Positions 41,790 to 52,902 of a stretch of DNA of 64,000 nucleotides are shown here, piece by piece. Where the stretch lies: assembly GCA_036245525.1 (NCBI GenBank), contig BTPG01000003.1, positions 187,403,033 to 187,467,032 of the forward strand, read 5' to 3'. How positions within the stretch are numbered: the stretch's first letter is position 1; the number at the start of each line of letters is the position of its first letter. Origin of the DNA: Semisulcospira habei (taxonomy: Eukaryota > Mollusca > Gastropoda > Semisulcospiridae). A program made the translations under genes and the position numbers. Under the pieces are notes generated by a model. That model ran no database searches, had not been told where the DNA came from, and was given only the letters and a program-made list of their open reading frames with translations.

Positions 41790-42604
41790 TACCTGGTCTT
41801 TTAGGAGATATTTTACCTGGCGTAAGACGGGTCTAGTATCGTCTTTTCTTCTTCTTCATTTTCGTCTAGAAAGGTGTAAATATGAAAATGCGTAATAACG
41901 TTTCATGGTTCCTAACAGCCAAAACAATGTTAAGAAAATTCTCCAGATAGCTCTAAGAATGTCACTACATCATGAGAATGACCCATGTCTCTCTGCTACA
42001 AATCCCTGAACAACTACGCTCCTGCATCTCTCCAACTTACTTCACCCCTACACTCCTCCCCGCTCCCTCCGCTCCACCTCCGACCCTCTCCGCCTCCTCA
42101 TCCCCCGCACCAAACTCAGCACTTTCGGCCCCCCGCTCCTTCTCAATATATGGTCCATCTACCTGGAACACTCTCCCACTCTCTCTCCGTCAGAAACACT
42201 CGCTCTCCTCCTTCCAGTCCGCCCTCAAACTCACCTCTTTCAACAGTTCTAGCACTATATCACCACACTCCCCACCCCAAGCTGACCGTCGTAATGTATT
42301 TTCATTATTTGTGTTACGTGAGTCATTGTCTAAAGCGTGCGCATGCGTGTGCGAGTTGTGAGTGTGCGCTTAGAGTTATAATTATTATAAGATAAGCGCA
42401 TTATAAATACCGTAATTATTATTATTATTATTATCTTGTCAAGCCTGACATTTTGGGTTTTGCAGGGAGTGTTTCATGTTGTCGAAGTATCTTGGTACAC
42501 CACTACTGGTCTGACAGAACTGGTGTTTGCTTGCGCCAGAATGCTGTAATTTGCGCCAATGTAGTCCCCACCCGTTTCTTCATCAGAGACTTTTTTTCCC
42601 GCAG
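41790..42604 (-). pseudogene. Jockey-like LINE fragments, antisense, split by a CR1/L2 insertion
   Basis: 41790-41935 is the reverse complement of 56155-56310. 41940-41985 and 42438-42602 are reverse complements of 54567-54613 and 54395-54560. The two halves are separated by a CR1/L2 3' fragment. Confidence 0.75.
41990..42437 (+). mobile_element. CR1/L2 LINE 3' fragment
   Basis: Encodes LCYKSLNNYAPA..., STWNTLPLSLRQKHSLSSF and ends gcgcattataaataccgtaa ttattatt. Same family as 19287-21403, opposite strand. Confidence 0.85.
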
Positions 42605-42885
42605 CTTCTGGAATTAATGATTTATTTAGAGGAAAATGCTTCTCAAGCTCATTTTAGCATCCACGAAGAGGGTGAATGGGGTCCCTTGCGCCGTCGGCTA
42701 TATCTCTGGTGTGTTCCTAAGGATTTTCGGGGAACATGGCTTAAACATCTCAGGACATACTAAGGTACACTTTGAAACTCATCTTATTGAGTACTGGGGG
42801 GGGGGGGGGGGGGGGGGGTGGGGGGTAAGGGGGGGGGGGGGGGCACGGTAGAAAGGGCTAGCTCTTGGACTACTAAAGCGATTGC
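42605..42885 (+). repeat. Long-TIR element M, copy 2 right arm
   Basis: atgatttatttagaggaaaa tgcttctc ... ggtacactttgaaactcatc ttattgagtac, a long G run, outer tip gcacggtagaaagggctagc tcttggactac. Inverted relative to 40770-41485. Confidence 0.85.
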
Positions 42886-42889
42886 TGCG

Positions 42890-43865
42890 TGCAGCCTGGG
42901 GCACAAGTTCATGTCGACAGTAAGACGCACTCTTGTTTTATTTCATTGGATATGCTAATTTACATAAACCAATGAAAAATGAGCATGCAACGTATTTCCG
43001 GCCACATCTAAAACCCTGACTTGGTGTCTGCTATAAATGATGCTTGACTGTGCAAAAAGCCTTGATACTAAACTATTAGTTTTGATCGGAGGACAAGGTT
43101 GGTATAGATTTGTAGCAAAATATCTACCAAGTCTGTTCAGTTCAAGGTTTTAGGCAGATGGTTGCTTTGAGGGTTGAAAATCTGGAATCACAGTGCTTCG
43201 CCACATTGTGTGATTTTGTTTCCTCCCTTGTATTCTGTTTTGAGCTTAGTATGCGCTGGCGCGCACGCGGCAGCGCAGTGGATTTGCATTAGTCAAAGCT
43301 ACTATTATCGGGCCCCAATGTTTCGGACCTATTTCCTAAGCCCATGTGACCCTTGACCTTTCCGAGGGGTAATCCAAATTAGTATGCATAGATAGGTCTT
43401 ACCATCAGGTATCTCTGTAGCAAGTTTGGGGTTTGAAGTTGTGAACAGTATTTGAGAAAAAACATCTTTTGTCAAAATATGACTATTTTTCACCTATTTC
43501 CTCAGCTCTTGTGACCCTTGACCTTTCTGAGGGATCAACCAAATTAGTATGCATAGAAAGGTCTTACCATCAGGTGCCTTTGTACCAAGTTTAGGTTTGA
43601 AGTTGTGAATAGTATTTGAGAAAAAATAAATGATGTCAAAATATAGCTATTTTTGACATATTTCCTGATCCCCTGTGATCATGACCTTTGTGAGAGGTCC
43701 ATGAAATTGGTATGTTTAGAAAGGTCTTCCCACAAAGTATCCTTGGGCCAAGTTTGAAGACTGTGGCTTGAATAGTCTCCAAGAAAATGCCAACGTTAAA
43801 GTTTACCACGGATGACGGACAACGGACGGACGACCACTGGCCCAAAACATACTCACTTTTGCTTA
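42890..43865 (+). repeat. Spacer, half of palindrome H, then repeat R (three units)
   Basis: 42890-43230 unassigned. 43245-43310 half H (gcgcgcacgcggcagcgcag tggatttgcatt). 43325-43865 R with three units, each holding TGACC(C)TTGACCTTT or a relative, and tail cggacaacggacggacgacc. Confidence 0.75.
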
Positions 43866-44481
43866 GCACGTGAGCTACAAACATCATATCAAATACCAAA
43901 CCATAAAGCTTACGAACAAGGCCATGCCAAATAAGAGTTGGGTTCTAACTCAGACTCCCACCAAAGACAGCAGGTTGCACCCCTTGACATTAAGTAAAGG
44001 ACACCCATACTGTGAAAGGGACGCAAGTTTCGCCAGGTTGCCTTTTATCGTTGTGTAATCTGTACTCAGATTCAGATTTAGAAAACTTTATTGTTCCACG
44101 AGATGTTGACTACGGAATTTTTTTTCTTTTCATCCAAGATATATAATTATAACATAATGAAATTATGTCCTCCTTTTTCACGCAGTCACTCGACGTTCCC
44201 CATGCAGTTTCACCCTTCCCCGTTCACACACTTAGTTCCCATCCTGACGCAGATTCAACCTGTGGACAAAATGCTGAGGGGAAAAGAAGCATTCACTCAG
44301 GATCGCATAAACAACAGATACAGAACATAAGCAGCAGACGACAGTCAACAGACACGATGCCAAGGCCTTATAATTACTCTGACCCAGAGACCCGTCGCCA
44401 CATCAGTTAGACAGTCCACAGTAGTCCATTGCACAATACAAGTCCTTTATGAATTGACAAAACATCCCAACAGTCGCAATT
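43866..44481. other. Unassigned spacer
   Basis: No gene or repeat recognised. Confidence 0.4.
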
Positions 44482-44561
44482 TTAACTCATTCGAGATGAA
44501 CTGCATCCGGATGTGCGGCTGAAGCCGCGTATTCGGATGCAGTTTGTCTCGAATGAGTTAA
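44482..44561. mobile_element. Short TTAA palindrome, family G, complete (80 bp)
   Basis: TTAACTCATTCGAGATGAAC ... tgtctcgaatgagTTAA, TTAA at both ends, perfect outer arms. Confidence 0.88.
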
Positions 44562-44704
44562 TGCCGGCGGTGAAGTACATCAAGCTGTTTAAGAAAATGA
44601 AATAATCTCCTTGCAGTTGTGTAGATTCTCACCATAAGCCCACAAGGCTGCAGGGTTTCATGAGAGTAAATATCATATGCTTTGCGCATGGAGCGGGCAG
44701 TCAC

Positions 44705-44752
44705 CCACAGGCACCAAGCTAATCAGGCACTACCCTTGAGCTAACGTAATCG
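44705..44752. repeat. Family B arm
   Basis: caggcaccaagctaatcagg cactacccttgagct, a single arm 30 bp below the exon at 44782. Confidence 0.65.
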
Positions 44753-44781
44753 ATGCTGAATGTGAAAGAAGCACGACTTAC

Positions 44782-44844
44782 CGGAGTCCGCTCGCCAGGC
44801 GCAGGGCGCAGTCGTCCGTCCCCCATGATCACGTTGATACTGGT
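44782..44844 (-). CDS. Candidate upstream exon of the ABCA-like gene (21 codons)
   Basis: Minus-strand 63-bp segment bounded by a good acceptor (gttgctgtgtttcag) and an ideal donor (CCG|gtaagt). It is open in phase 0 at both ends: TSINVIMGDGRLRPAPGERT then Pro. It joins in frame to 48164-48274 upstream and to 14540-14734 downstream (starting LLNSNQSASCRGN), which would give the transporter a Ser/Arg/Gly-rich cytosolic N-terminal extension. No homology is recognised for this short piece, and the 30-kb intron to the next exon is unproven, so membership in the same gene is inference from phase and strand. Confidence 0.55.
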
Positions 44845-44905
44845 CTGAAACACAGCAACCCAAATAATGTGATGTAACCATAACGTATAAAGCGACTATG
44901 TCAGC

Positions 44906-44992
44906 TGCGTGTGCGTGTATGTGATTTTGGACCTTACGGACTATAGGCCTATAGGCCGTAAGGTCCAAAATCACATACACGCACACGTGCTG
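44906..44992. repeat. Palindrome family J
   Basis: gcgtgtatgtgattttggac cttacggactatagg pairs with cctataggccgtaaggtcca aaatcacatacacgc. Other copy at 46425-46488. Confidence 0.88.
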
Positions 44993-45204
44993 AAAAGCGC
45001 ACACTATGAGACGAGACGATTCAATACGAATAATGACGATGATTATGATATTAAAGAGCATGTGTATCCTATTAAATCCCCAGAAGCAGTGACCTCTTGC
45101 TTAGACTATGCACGTTACAAGACATTACACAACACTGCACATACAGACACATCCATACCGCTACGATACGATATGATAGCACTGTCAATTTTTACAGTTA
45201 GTTA

Positions 45205-45250
45205 TTTCGGCTTAACGCCGAGCAGGCAACTAAGGCCATCTCACGGCGGT
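45205..45250 (-). repeat. SINE S3 3' fragment
   Basis: gttatttcggcttaacgccg agcaggcaactaaggccatc tcacgg. Confidence 0.6.
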
Positions 45251-45630
45251 CAATTTTTACAGCAGCACATTTTAGAAGGCCTGTTGGTTTCTTAGTGCCA
45301 GTGGTTCTGTCAGGCCGGGCGTTGACTGGCAATGCTAAAATTGGTAAAATGCATCGGGTTTTCCAGATTGTCTTTTCTCATCTAAAACTTTTCTACCCTT
45401 CCTTTTCCAGTCCATATAGAAAGCACATGTAACAGAGGATTTCTGCTGCACAAGTTATGCGTTGGAAGAATTATCCTGGGTACAAAGGAGAAACTGAGCA
45501 TAAAATTCTTTCACTTTTTACGACATTCAAATGTCATAGGTTTTGTGCGCCATTATTGTAAGACTTACGAAGAACACTTACGAAGGAGATAATGCAAACT
45601 ATTAACCCTTTATTGCCTGGAGCACATCAC
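45251..45630. other. Unassigned spacer
   Basis: No gene or repeat recognised. Confidence 0.4.
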
Positions 45631-45851
45631 TTAACCCTTATCATTTGGAATACACCAGTGTGTGAAATAAGTCTGACTAAAATAGTTCAAGGGTGGTGCC
45701 AGAATAGCTTGGCGCCTCTAGGCGCCAAGCTATTCTGGCACCACCCTTGAACTAAAGCCACTGGTCTATATCTTTATATGTAAGTACTATAATGTAGCTT
45801 GCATATGGCAGTGTACAAATTTGAAGCTTTTAGCCTCAGTATATGGGTTAA
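45631..45851. mobile_element. TTAA palindrome MITE, family A2, complete (221 bp)
   Basis: TTAACCCTTATCATTTGGAA at the left, cctcagtatatgggTTAA at the right, perfect hairpin gttcaagggtggtgccagaa tagcttggcgcctctagg and complement. Reference copy of A2. Confidence 0.92.
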
Positions 45852-45889
45852 GAATAATGCTTTCATCAATGTGTCGCGCACCAAACAAA

Positions 45890-45985
45890 AACACCCCCCC
45901 CCCCCCCCCTCCCAAAAAAAAATAAATAAATTTTTAAAAAATTTAAATAACAATTTTTAAAAAAATATTTTTTTTTTTTTTTTAA
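45890..45985. repeat. Poly-C, poly-A and poly-T low complexity
   Basis: C run, A-rich stretch and T run in sequence. Confidence 0.9.
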
Positions 45986-46235
45986 CCACTGTATGAAAAT
46001 CTACTACCTTGCGAGACAGCATTTAGAATACAGTCCTTCAGAGTAAGAGTAGGACTACCAAAGCACATAAGTATCACAACAATGTTACAGCATACTATTT
46101 ATGAGTTCCGCTTGATGTATATCGACATGTGATGGTGGCGCTCAGTTATCTTTCACGTGTTGACACCGCCGTTACACAACAGTACACAATCATCGTGTAG
46201 TACATGTACACTAGTCAAGTGACAATGACAGACGG

Positions 46236-46324
46236 CCCAGTGCGCAAAGGCCATCGGGCCACCGTCGTCCGTGCGCAGGCCAACGGCGGCCGACATCAGC
46301 CCGATGGCATTTTGCGCACTGGGG
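46236..46324. repeat. Palindrome family F with matched ends
   Basis: CCCAGTGCGCAAAGGCCATC ... gatggcattttgcgcactgg g. The best view of the family termini. Confidence 0.82.
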
Positions 46325-46424
46325 GATGACCTGGCCTTTCAGACTCACTGATACGGCTGTATATATAATAGTGATAGCGTTTGGCCTAATCATTCATTAA
46401 CAGATCAACTGGTGTCGGACTGTG

Positions 46425-46488
46425 TAAAGGTCTGTGATTTTGCACCTTACGGCCGTAAGGTCCAAACTCACAGACAAGTACACACAAT
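46425..46488. repeat. Palindrome family J
   Basis: ggtctgtgattttgcacctt acggccgtaaggtccaaact cacagac. Confidence 0.8.
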
Positions 46489-46639
46489 CTCGGTGACGAC
46501 AGCCTAAAAAAGCGGAAACTTTTGCGAAGTTACGAAACGAAAACATCGGTAAGGTATTCAGACATGTATCCACACCGAAATGATCGACTTTCGCCAAATA
46601 CGGGACGCGCCCAGACAGACTGTGACCGGTATCTGCCAT

Positions 46640-46860
46640 ACTAGTTCCAAGGGCAGTGCCAGATTAGCGTGGCACTAATGAAAGGGATTTTGTTTGTTTT
46701 TGTTTTTGTTTTTTTGTTGTTTTTGGTGTGTGTGTTTTTTTTGTTGTTGTTTCTTTGTTGTTGTTTTGTCGTTGTGTTGTTTGTTTGGGGGGGGGGGATT
46801 GGGGGGAGAGGCCTGGGCGAGGGGGGTAGGGGGGGTACCCCTCACGCTGACATCTGATTT
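46640..46860. repeat. Family B short hairpin and T/G low complexity
   Basis: tagttccaagggcagtgcca gattagcgtggcactaa, then long T- and G-rich runs. Confidence 0.65.
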
Positions 46861-47018
46861 TGATTCTTGCGCACCGCAGACAAGCATGCAGCATCACCGA
46901 CGAAAAGCCCTGATGAAATCGACACACCAACGCGTACACACCGAAACTCAGTACATAACTGAGGCTATGTTGATATTGCCACTTCCGAATCATGCAAAGT
47001 GGAGTCATGTGCACATGA

Positions 47019-47203
47019 TTGACCCTTATACTGCCCTAAAACTACGTGAACGAGGAACATACAAATGCAAGAGGCGTAGATCCTCATGAGCCCCTGCAGT
47101 TGCGGCGGCTTATGAGAATCTACACCTCTTGTTGACCTCATCTATGAATGTGCCCTTAAACAGATGAGGTTGTCCGGCAGAGATAGTGTTTCGACGGGGT
47201 TAA
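47019..47203. mobile_element. Palindrome MITE, family C
   Basis: tgacccttatactgccc at the left, cgacggggTTAA at the right, hairpin gcaagaggcgtagatcctca ... tgagaatctacacctcttg. Confidence 0.75.
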
Positions 47204-47396
47204 AAGAGAAGTAGTAAATAATAACTGATAACTACTTTACTGCGTGCCAGGGTAATTATGATCTTGCTTGTCGAGCTACGAGACTGTCATTATGACTGCT
47301 ACCCGCAGCTTATGGCAGACTGAGAAATAAGTGTATTTGAAATGTCTAACAGTTTTTGTTTCTTCTTGAAATAAACGTTCTTAGTCTGCCGGTGTC

Positions 47397-47520
<124 letters not shown>

Positions 47521-47529
47521 ATGTCACTT

Positions 47530-47880
47530 TATTTGATTTAGGTACAGTGTCCTTTCTTCAATCATGTCCTTGCTACATCTACTATCCAAAAAATATAATA
47601 CATTACAACAAAAAATAAGATACAAACGAAGTTCTTAAATAATAATAATTTTTAAAAAAGAACAACTGTGAAATGCGCACAGAGAGAGAGAGAGAGATAA
47701 CGTCACTTTATTTTCAAAGGATAAATGATTTATTTTCAAAGGATAAATGATTTAGGTACAGAGTCCTTTCTTCAATCATGTTATTGCTACATCTACTATC
47801 CAAAATATAATACATTACAACAAAATAACATATAACTGAAAGAAATTTTACAACAAAAAAAAACAACTGCAAAATGCAGA
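47530..47880. repeat. Direct duplication, about 200-bp spacing
   Basis: ttaggtacag(t/a)gtcctttc ttcaatcatgt and tgctacatctactatccaaa occur twice (from ~47540 and ~47750). A 24-bp tandem (tattttcaaaggataaatga ttta) precedes the second copy. Confidence 0.9.
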
Positions 47881-47954
47881 GAGACAGAGAGGGAGGGAGG
47901 GGGAGAGAGAGAGCATGCGTCCAAGGTCTTGTCCACACTGTCCACTTTACCCAC

Positions 47955-48035
47955 ATTCGTAAGAGGCACAGATTCTCATGAGCCCCTGCAACCTGCAGGG
48001 GCTCATGGGAATCTATGCTTCTTGCTGGCACAAAT
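47955..48035. repeat. Family C hairpin
   Basis: gtaagaggcacagattctca tgagcccctgcaacc pairs with gcaggggctcatgggaatct atgcttcttgc. Confidence 0.75.
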
Positions 48036-48163
48036 AATAACACCACTTGTATAGCTGCGGAATAGAATGATGAAATCATAAGTGGCCGCTCAAACCAGTT
48101 TTGCAGTATTATCATTCCCACAAATCACCAGAGTACAACTGCAAGTAATGTTCAGTGGCGTAC

Positions 48164-48274
48164 CTGGTGGGAGCTGGACCTTCTGTCCTGTCCTGATGAC
48201 CGGCGTTGTGACGTCACCCCATCCCTGCCATCCATCCCACTCACGGGACTCTCCGGCAGTATGTCAAGCGATTG
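48164..48274 (-). CDS. Candidate upstream exon of the ABCA-like gene (37 codons)
   Basis: Minus-strand 111-bp segment with acceptor gttttaatttcag and donor CAG|gtacgc, open in phase 0 at both ends: QSLDILPESPVSGMDGRDG then VTSQRRSSGQDRRSSSHQ. It contains a Met (codon 14) that could be the translation start. It joins in frame to 44782-44844 and then to the transporter exon at 14540-14734. A polar Ser/Arg/Gln-rich tail would be cytosolic. No domain is recognised; assignment rests on splice signals, strand and three consecutive matching phases. Confidence 0.55.
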
Positions 48275-48544
48275 CTGAAATTAAAACATTTGACACTGAC
48301 AGTCAGTAACATTTAAAACTATGTTCATCACTTCAAGTGATTTGGACATCGATTCGGTGCATGAACCGCAATAGTTCACCGGCGGTTGTGTGATCTCTTC
48401 GTCTGTCATATTCAGTATACTATAAGTGGCTGAGCAGTCCCACCTCTCCTACTCACAACCGACTTGTAACCAGGGATTGTTCAAGAAAATAGTACAAAAC
48501 GTCGCTATATCAGTAAACGTAAACTATCAATAACTTCACTACCG

Positions 48545-48800
48545 AACTGAACGTATTGTATTACATGGCATTTATATGGCGCATTTCTCATATTTATAAT
48601 ATAACTCAATGCGCAGGACGTAGCCGCGAACTGAGCCCAACAAGCACGCTCACGTGAATCACGCGCATTCACTCACACACTGTACGTAAACACAGAACAT
48701 TCACGTGGTGCTAAGGGCAAGCTCAAGCGAGCTACTGAAGTGACGGTATTTGGAAATCGTTTTGTATTTGAAATTGTATTAAGTTGGCTGAAACTGACAC
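48545..48800 (-). repeat. SINE S1 body, reverse
   Basis: gaacattcacgtggtgctaa gggcaagctcaagcgagcta ctgaagt as in 58800-58850; the tRNA head is missing. Confidence 0.75.
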
Positions 48801-48849
48801 CAAAGTATCATTACATAGAAACGACAAAGCACTTTCTCTTCAGTCACCC

Positions 48850-48971
48850 GCCTTTGGCATTCGGTAGCGGTTTTAGTCGCGATGATTCCTGAAGGAATCA
48901 TCGCGACTAAAACCGCTACCGACAAGGAATCATCGCGACTAAAACCGCTACCGACAGCCGCAAAGGGTTAA
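48850..48971. repeat. Palindrome family D with partial duplication
   Basis: ggtagcggttttagtcgcga tgattcctgaaggaatcatc gcgactaaaaccgctaccga c, followed by a second copy of the right arm and cgcaaagggTTAA. Confidence 0.85.
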
Positions 48972-49576
48972 CGGTACCTTTTTTAATGTCTTTTGCTGTA
49001 GCAGATACACACAATAACGCATACAACTGGTAATCACACACCTAGTTTCGATTTCTACCGTGCTCCTTGGAAACCGACCACGGGCCTCGGCACCGATTCG
49101 GATGGCTGCTGGCAATGAAAACTAGATTTTCCTCTTCTGCACTTTCAGTTCACAGTCACTACACTTGTGAAATCGATCCCTACTTTATTCTCTTCCTCAG
49201 TGTTGACTTGCTGTCATACGCACGTGACGCGGACGTAACACCGGCATTCACCCAGAACGTGTTTCAGTGTGTACTGTGTTGCACCCTGACTCGCCGCAGT
49301 CACATGCTTCCACAACCGTGACCAAATACTGTACGCACAACGCAACACAATGGCTGTAACAACGCGTTTAGCAGCTAAATATCAGGTCAAGTGCGCTACT
49401 CTCCTGGCATGACACTTTATTGGGTAATATTATACCAAATCGAGCAGTATTGGACGAGCTCAGAATAGCGCGTTTCGCACCTAAAAAGTACTTCATCCGC
49501 GCTATTCTATGTATCTCACAAACTAAGTCGTCAGCTGACAAGGTCAGGAGATCACACAATTCAGCTCTATCAAGCA
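48972..49576. other. Unassigned spacer
   Basis: No gene or repeat recognised. Confidence 0.4.
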
Positions 49577-50655
49577 GATATGTATTAGTCCATAAGCTAT
49601 AGGCCTACCGTGCACCCCCCCCCCCCCCCCCCCAGTACTCAATAAGATGGGTTTCAAAGTGTACCTTAGTCTGTCCTGAAATGTTTAAGCCATGTTCCCC
49701 GAAAATCCGTAGGAACACACCACAGATATAGCCGATGGCACAAGGGTACCCCCATTCACACTCTTGACAGATGCTAACATGAGGTTGATAAACATTTTCC
49801 TCTAAATAAATCAGAATTCATTCCAGAAGCCCAAATCAGACAATATTATGTTAAGGCACACCTTCTGCATCCTCTGCAAAAAAACAGAATGAAAAAATAT
49901 TGAATCTCTGGCTCACAGTGTAGGTATTTGTGCACCCAGTAAACGACCATTTCCGCAAAATTGCAAAAAAAGACAAAAATAATGTGTCAGATGCCTTAAG
50001 ACATTTTCTATAGCACTGACAGTCCATTTTTAGGCTTACATCATTAAAACAGGATGTCACAATTATTATAAACTTGACTAGGTGATGCTGTGATCACTAT
50101 GAGTTCTCCAGTGGTTGATTTTGTATCCCTAACCCCAAGTTGTAAAAATAAACAAAATTAATTAGGAAAAATTACTAAAGTTATTCCTTTTCATTTGACC
50201 TCTCTTTACCTATTAAGCATAAAGTGCAAGAAAATAAGGAAAGTCAGCATCCTTTACGGTACGTTCGTGGTGAATGGTAGCTTTTTCCCCATTTAAAATT
50301 GCCGAATTAGGAAAGTATGTCGTTTCTGATGCCCTCAGAAATTTTGTATACAACTGATGGGTCTTTTTTAGGTTTTATTGGTTAGGATAGAATACCACAG
50401 TTACTCCCAACCTGATTTTATGATGCTGTGATGCATTTAGGGGCTACAGTGGCTAAATCTGCTGCCCTACCCCCATTTTACCAGTATGCAAAGGAACGCA
50501 AAATGATCATAACAATTGCTTATGTCATACTCCTCTTGTTTAAATATTTTGTTGCCAGTTTTCTTAACAAAATATGCATATGAGCATAAACATTTGTGAT
50601 CATTTCGTTAATTTCAATGAGACCCATCAATTTAATTGTAATTCTTTTTAGTTAG
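49577..50655 (-). repeat. Long-TIR element M, copy 1 left arm (~1.05 kb)
   Basis: From aagctataggcctaccgtgc, a C run (49617-49633) and gtactcaataagatgggttt to acccatcaatttaattgtaa. Read in reverse complement it runs co-linear with 56300-57432 over its whole length, with shared blocks every few tens of bases (e.g. aaatggactgtcagtgct, tttacctattaag). Confidence 0.9.
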
Positions 50656-50661
50656 GCATGC

Positions 50662-50764
50662 TTAACAGAGGCTGCCGCTGAAACTTCTACCATCTGCACA
50701 TTCAGCAGTCTTGTCAAACTCGGGGAAGGTGTACCTCAGGGAGATGATGTTTGATGCTGTTCTT
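50662..50764 (+). pseudogene. Jockey-like RT, left piece
   Basis: Encodes TFSSLVKLGEGVPQGD, the start of the RT palm of jockey-type LINEs (V-QG-V). Interrupted at 50764 by an RTE-like LINE; resumes at 54057. The last 12 bp (GATGCTGTTCTT) are the target duplication. Confidence 0.8.
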
Positions 50765-50834
50765 ACTTATGCCTGTCACCCCTCCCACGGTATAGGCCGT
50801 CGACGAGAGACCTCCAACGACTCCTGTCCTGTGC

Positions 50835-52473
50835 TTATCCTTCGATTTTACCCCAGGTGGTTCTATGTCTCTTAATGTCTGCTTGGAGGTCTCGACGCCA
50901 GGTGTTTCTCGGCCTGCCTCTTTTCCTCTTTCCCTGGGGGTTCCATGACAATGCCTGCCTATTGATACTGGAAACTGGCTTTCTCAGACTGTGACCAATC
51001 AATCCCCATCTTCTTCGCCCAATTTCATTCTCTGCTGTTATCTGCTCTGTTCTCTCCCAGAGTCTGATGTTGCTGATCTTCTCTGGCCAGTGGATTTTCA
51101 AGATTCTTCTAAGGCAACTGTTAATGAAGATCTGTACTCTGTTGACTGTGGTTTTTGTCAACCTCCAAGTCTCTGCTCCATATAGGAGAACTGCTTTTAC
51201 GTTGGAGTTGAAAATCCGGACTTTGGTGTGTTGTGACAGCTCTCTGGAACTCCACACTTTTTTCAGCTGGAGAAAGGCTGCTCTTGCTTTACCGATTCGT
51301 GCTCTGATATCTGCATCAGTGTCACCTTTTTGTCGATGATGCTCCCAAGATAGGTGAAGGACTCCACCTCCTCCAGCGGGGTGCCAGCAAGCAAGATTGG
51401 TTCTTCCCTGGTTGCATTCAGCATCATTGTCTTTGTTTTCTGTTTGTGGATGGTGAGGCCCACCTGGGACGAGATGTCAGCAAGCCTCGTGGTCTTGTCC
51501 TGCATTTGTTGATGAGTGTGGAACAGTAATGCCAAGTCGTCTGCAAAATCGAGGTCGTCAAGCTGAGTCCACAGTGTCCACTGTATTCCGCTTCTTCTCT
51601 GCTCTGTGGTCCTCTTCATCACCCAGTCTATGGCCAGTAGGAAGAGGAACGGAGACGGTAAACACCCCTGCCTGACGCCAGTTCTGACCTGGAGCTCCCT
51701 GGTGAACTGCCCTTCGTGGATCACGCGACATATCATGCCATCGTAGCTGCTCTTGATCAGGCAGACGAGCTTTGTGGGTACACCGTAATGTCGTAGGAGT
51801 TTCCACAAAGTCTCTCGGTCCACGCTGTCAAATGCTTCACAAAGTTGACATACAGCGGGGAGCTCCACTCCAGAGACTGCTCCACGATGATGCGGAGAGT
51901 GGCAATCTGGTCTGTACATGATCGGTTTTTTCCGGAATCCTGCTGCTTTTTCCGGAATCCTGCTGGTCTCTCAGCTGGGGATCGACGGAGCTCTTCATTC
52001 TCTCCAGGATGATCATGTTGAAGACCTTTCCTGGTACTGACAGCAACGTGATTCCTCTGTAGTTGGAACACTTGCTGAGGTCGCCTTCTTGGGAAGCTTG
52101 ATTAGGTACCCCTCCTTCCAGTCAGCCGGCATCACCTCCTCTTCCCAGATCTTTCCAAACAGTGGGTACAGCATCTCTACTGTTGTTTCTAGGTCTGCTT
52201 TCAGAGCCTCCGGTGGGATGCCATCTGGCCCTGCTGCTTTGCCATTCTTCAAAAATGCCACTGCTCTTCTGATCTCTTCCCGGCTGGGTCTATCACAGCT
52301 GATGGGTAGGTCAGTCTCTGCTGGCTGGATGTCTGGGGATCGGATGGGGTGGGTCTGTTCAGTAACTCTTCAAAATACTCGGCCCATCTGTCAAGTTGGT
52401 CTGCTCTGTCTGCAATAGGCTTGCCTTCTTTGTCTTTTACTGGTCTTTCTCTATGGCCATACTTGCCTGGCAA
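50835..52473 (-). pseudogene. Reverse transcriptase and C-terminal domain of the RTE-like LINE
   Basis: RT blocks AAGPDGIPPEAL, TGVRQGCLPSPFLF, the catalytic FADD box (LDFADDLALL) and YLGSIID are present, followed by VLLYGAETW and the GRPRNTW motif. Reading frames shift at about 52090, 51840-51920 and 51260, so no full protein can be made. The tgctttttccggaatcc duplicate at 51932-51965 suggests one small slippage duplication. Confidence 0.85.
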
Positions 52474-52902
52474 TCTTCTGGTAATGTCGTAGAGCTGTTT
52501 CAGGTTGCCGCTGCCTGCTGCCTTTTCTGCCTCTGCTGCTAGGCCATCTGTTTAGGCTCTCTTGTCTGCCCTGATACTCCGCTTCACCTCGCGGTTGGCT
52601 TCCGAGTATTCCCTCATGTACCCTTGCTTTGGCCGCTCTCGTGCGACTGTTGTTGACAACTGTTTTCTTCTGCGTCCTCGCTTCTATCTTCTTCAAAGTC
52701 TGTGCTTACAGCCAGTCCTTGTGATGATGTTTCTTGAACCCCACAGTGTCTTTGCAGGTTGAGTTCAGTTCTTCTCTAACTGCCTTCCACTGCTGCTCTG
52801 TGGTGACCGCCTCCTCTTCATTTACTAGCTCCCGTAGTGTTTGAAACCAGTTGGACAGCACAAGTTTGAACTCTTCTCTCACTCCCGTCTCTCTCAGAAG
52901 GC

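Noticed and set aside
52089..52418. Plus-strand open frames opposite the RTE-like LINE (also 53045-53335)
   Set aside because: Shadows of the minus-strand coding sequence.
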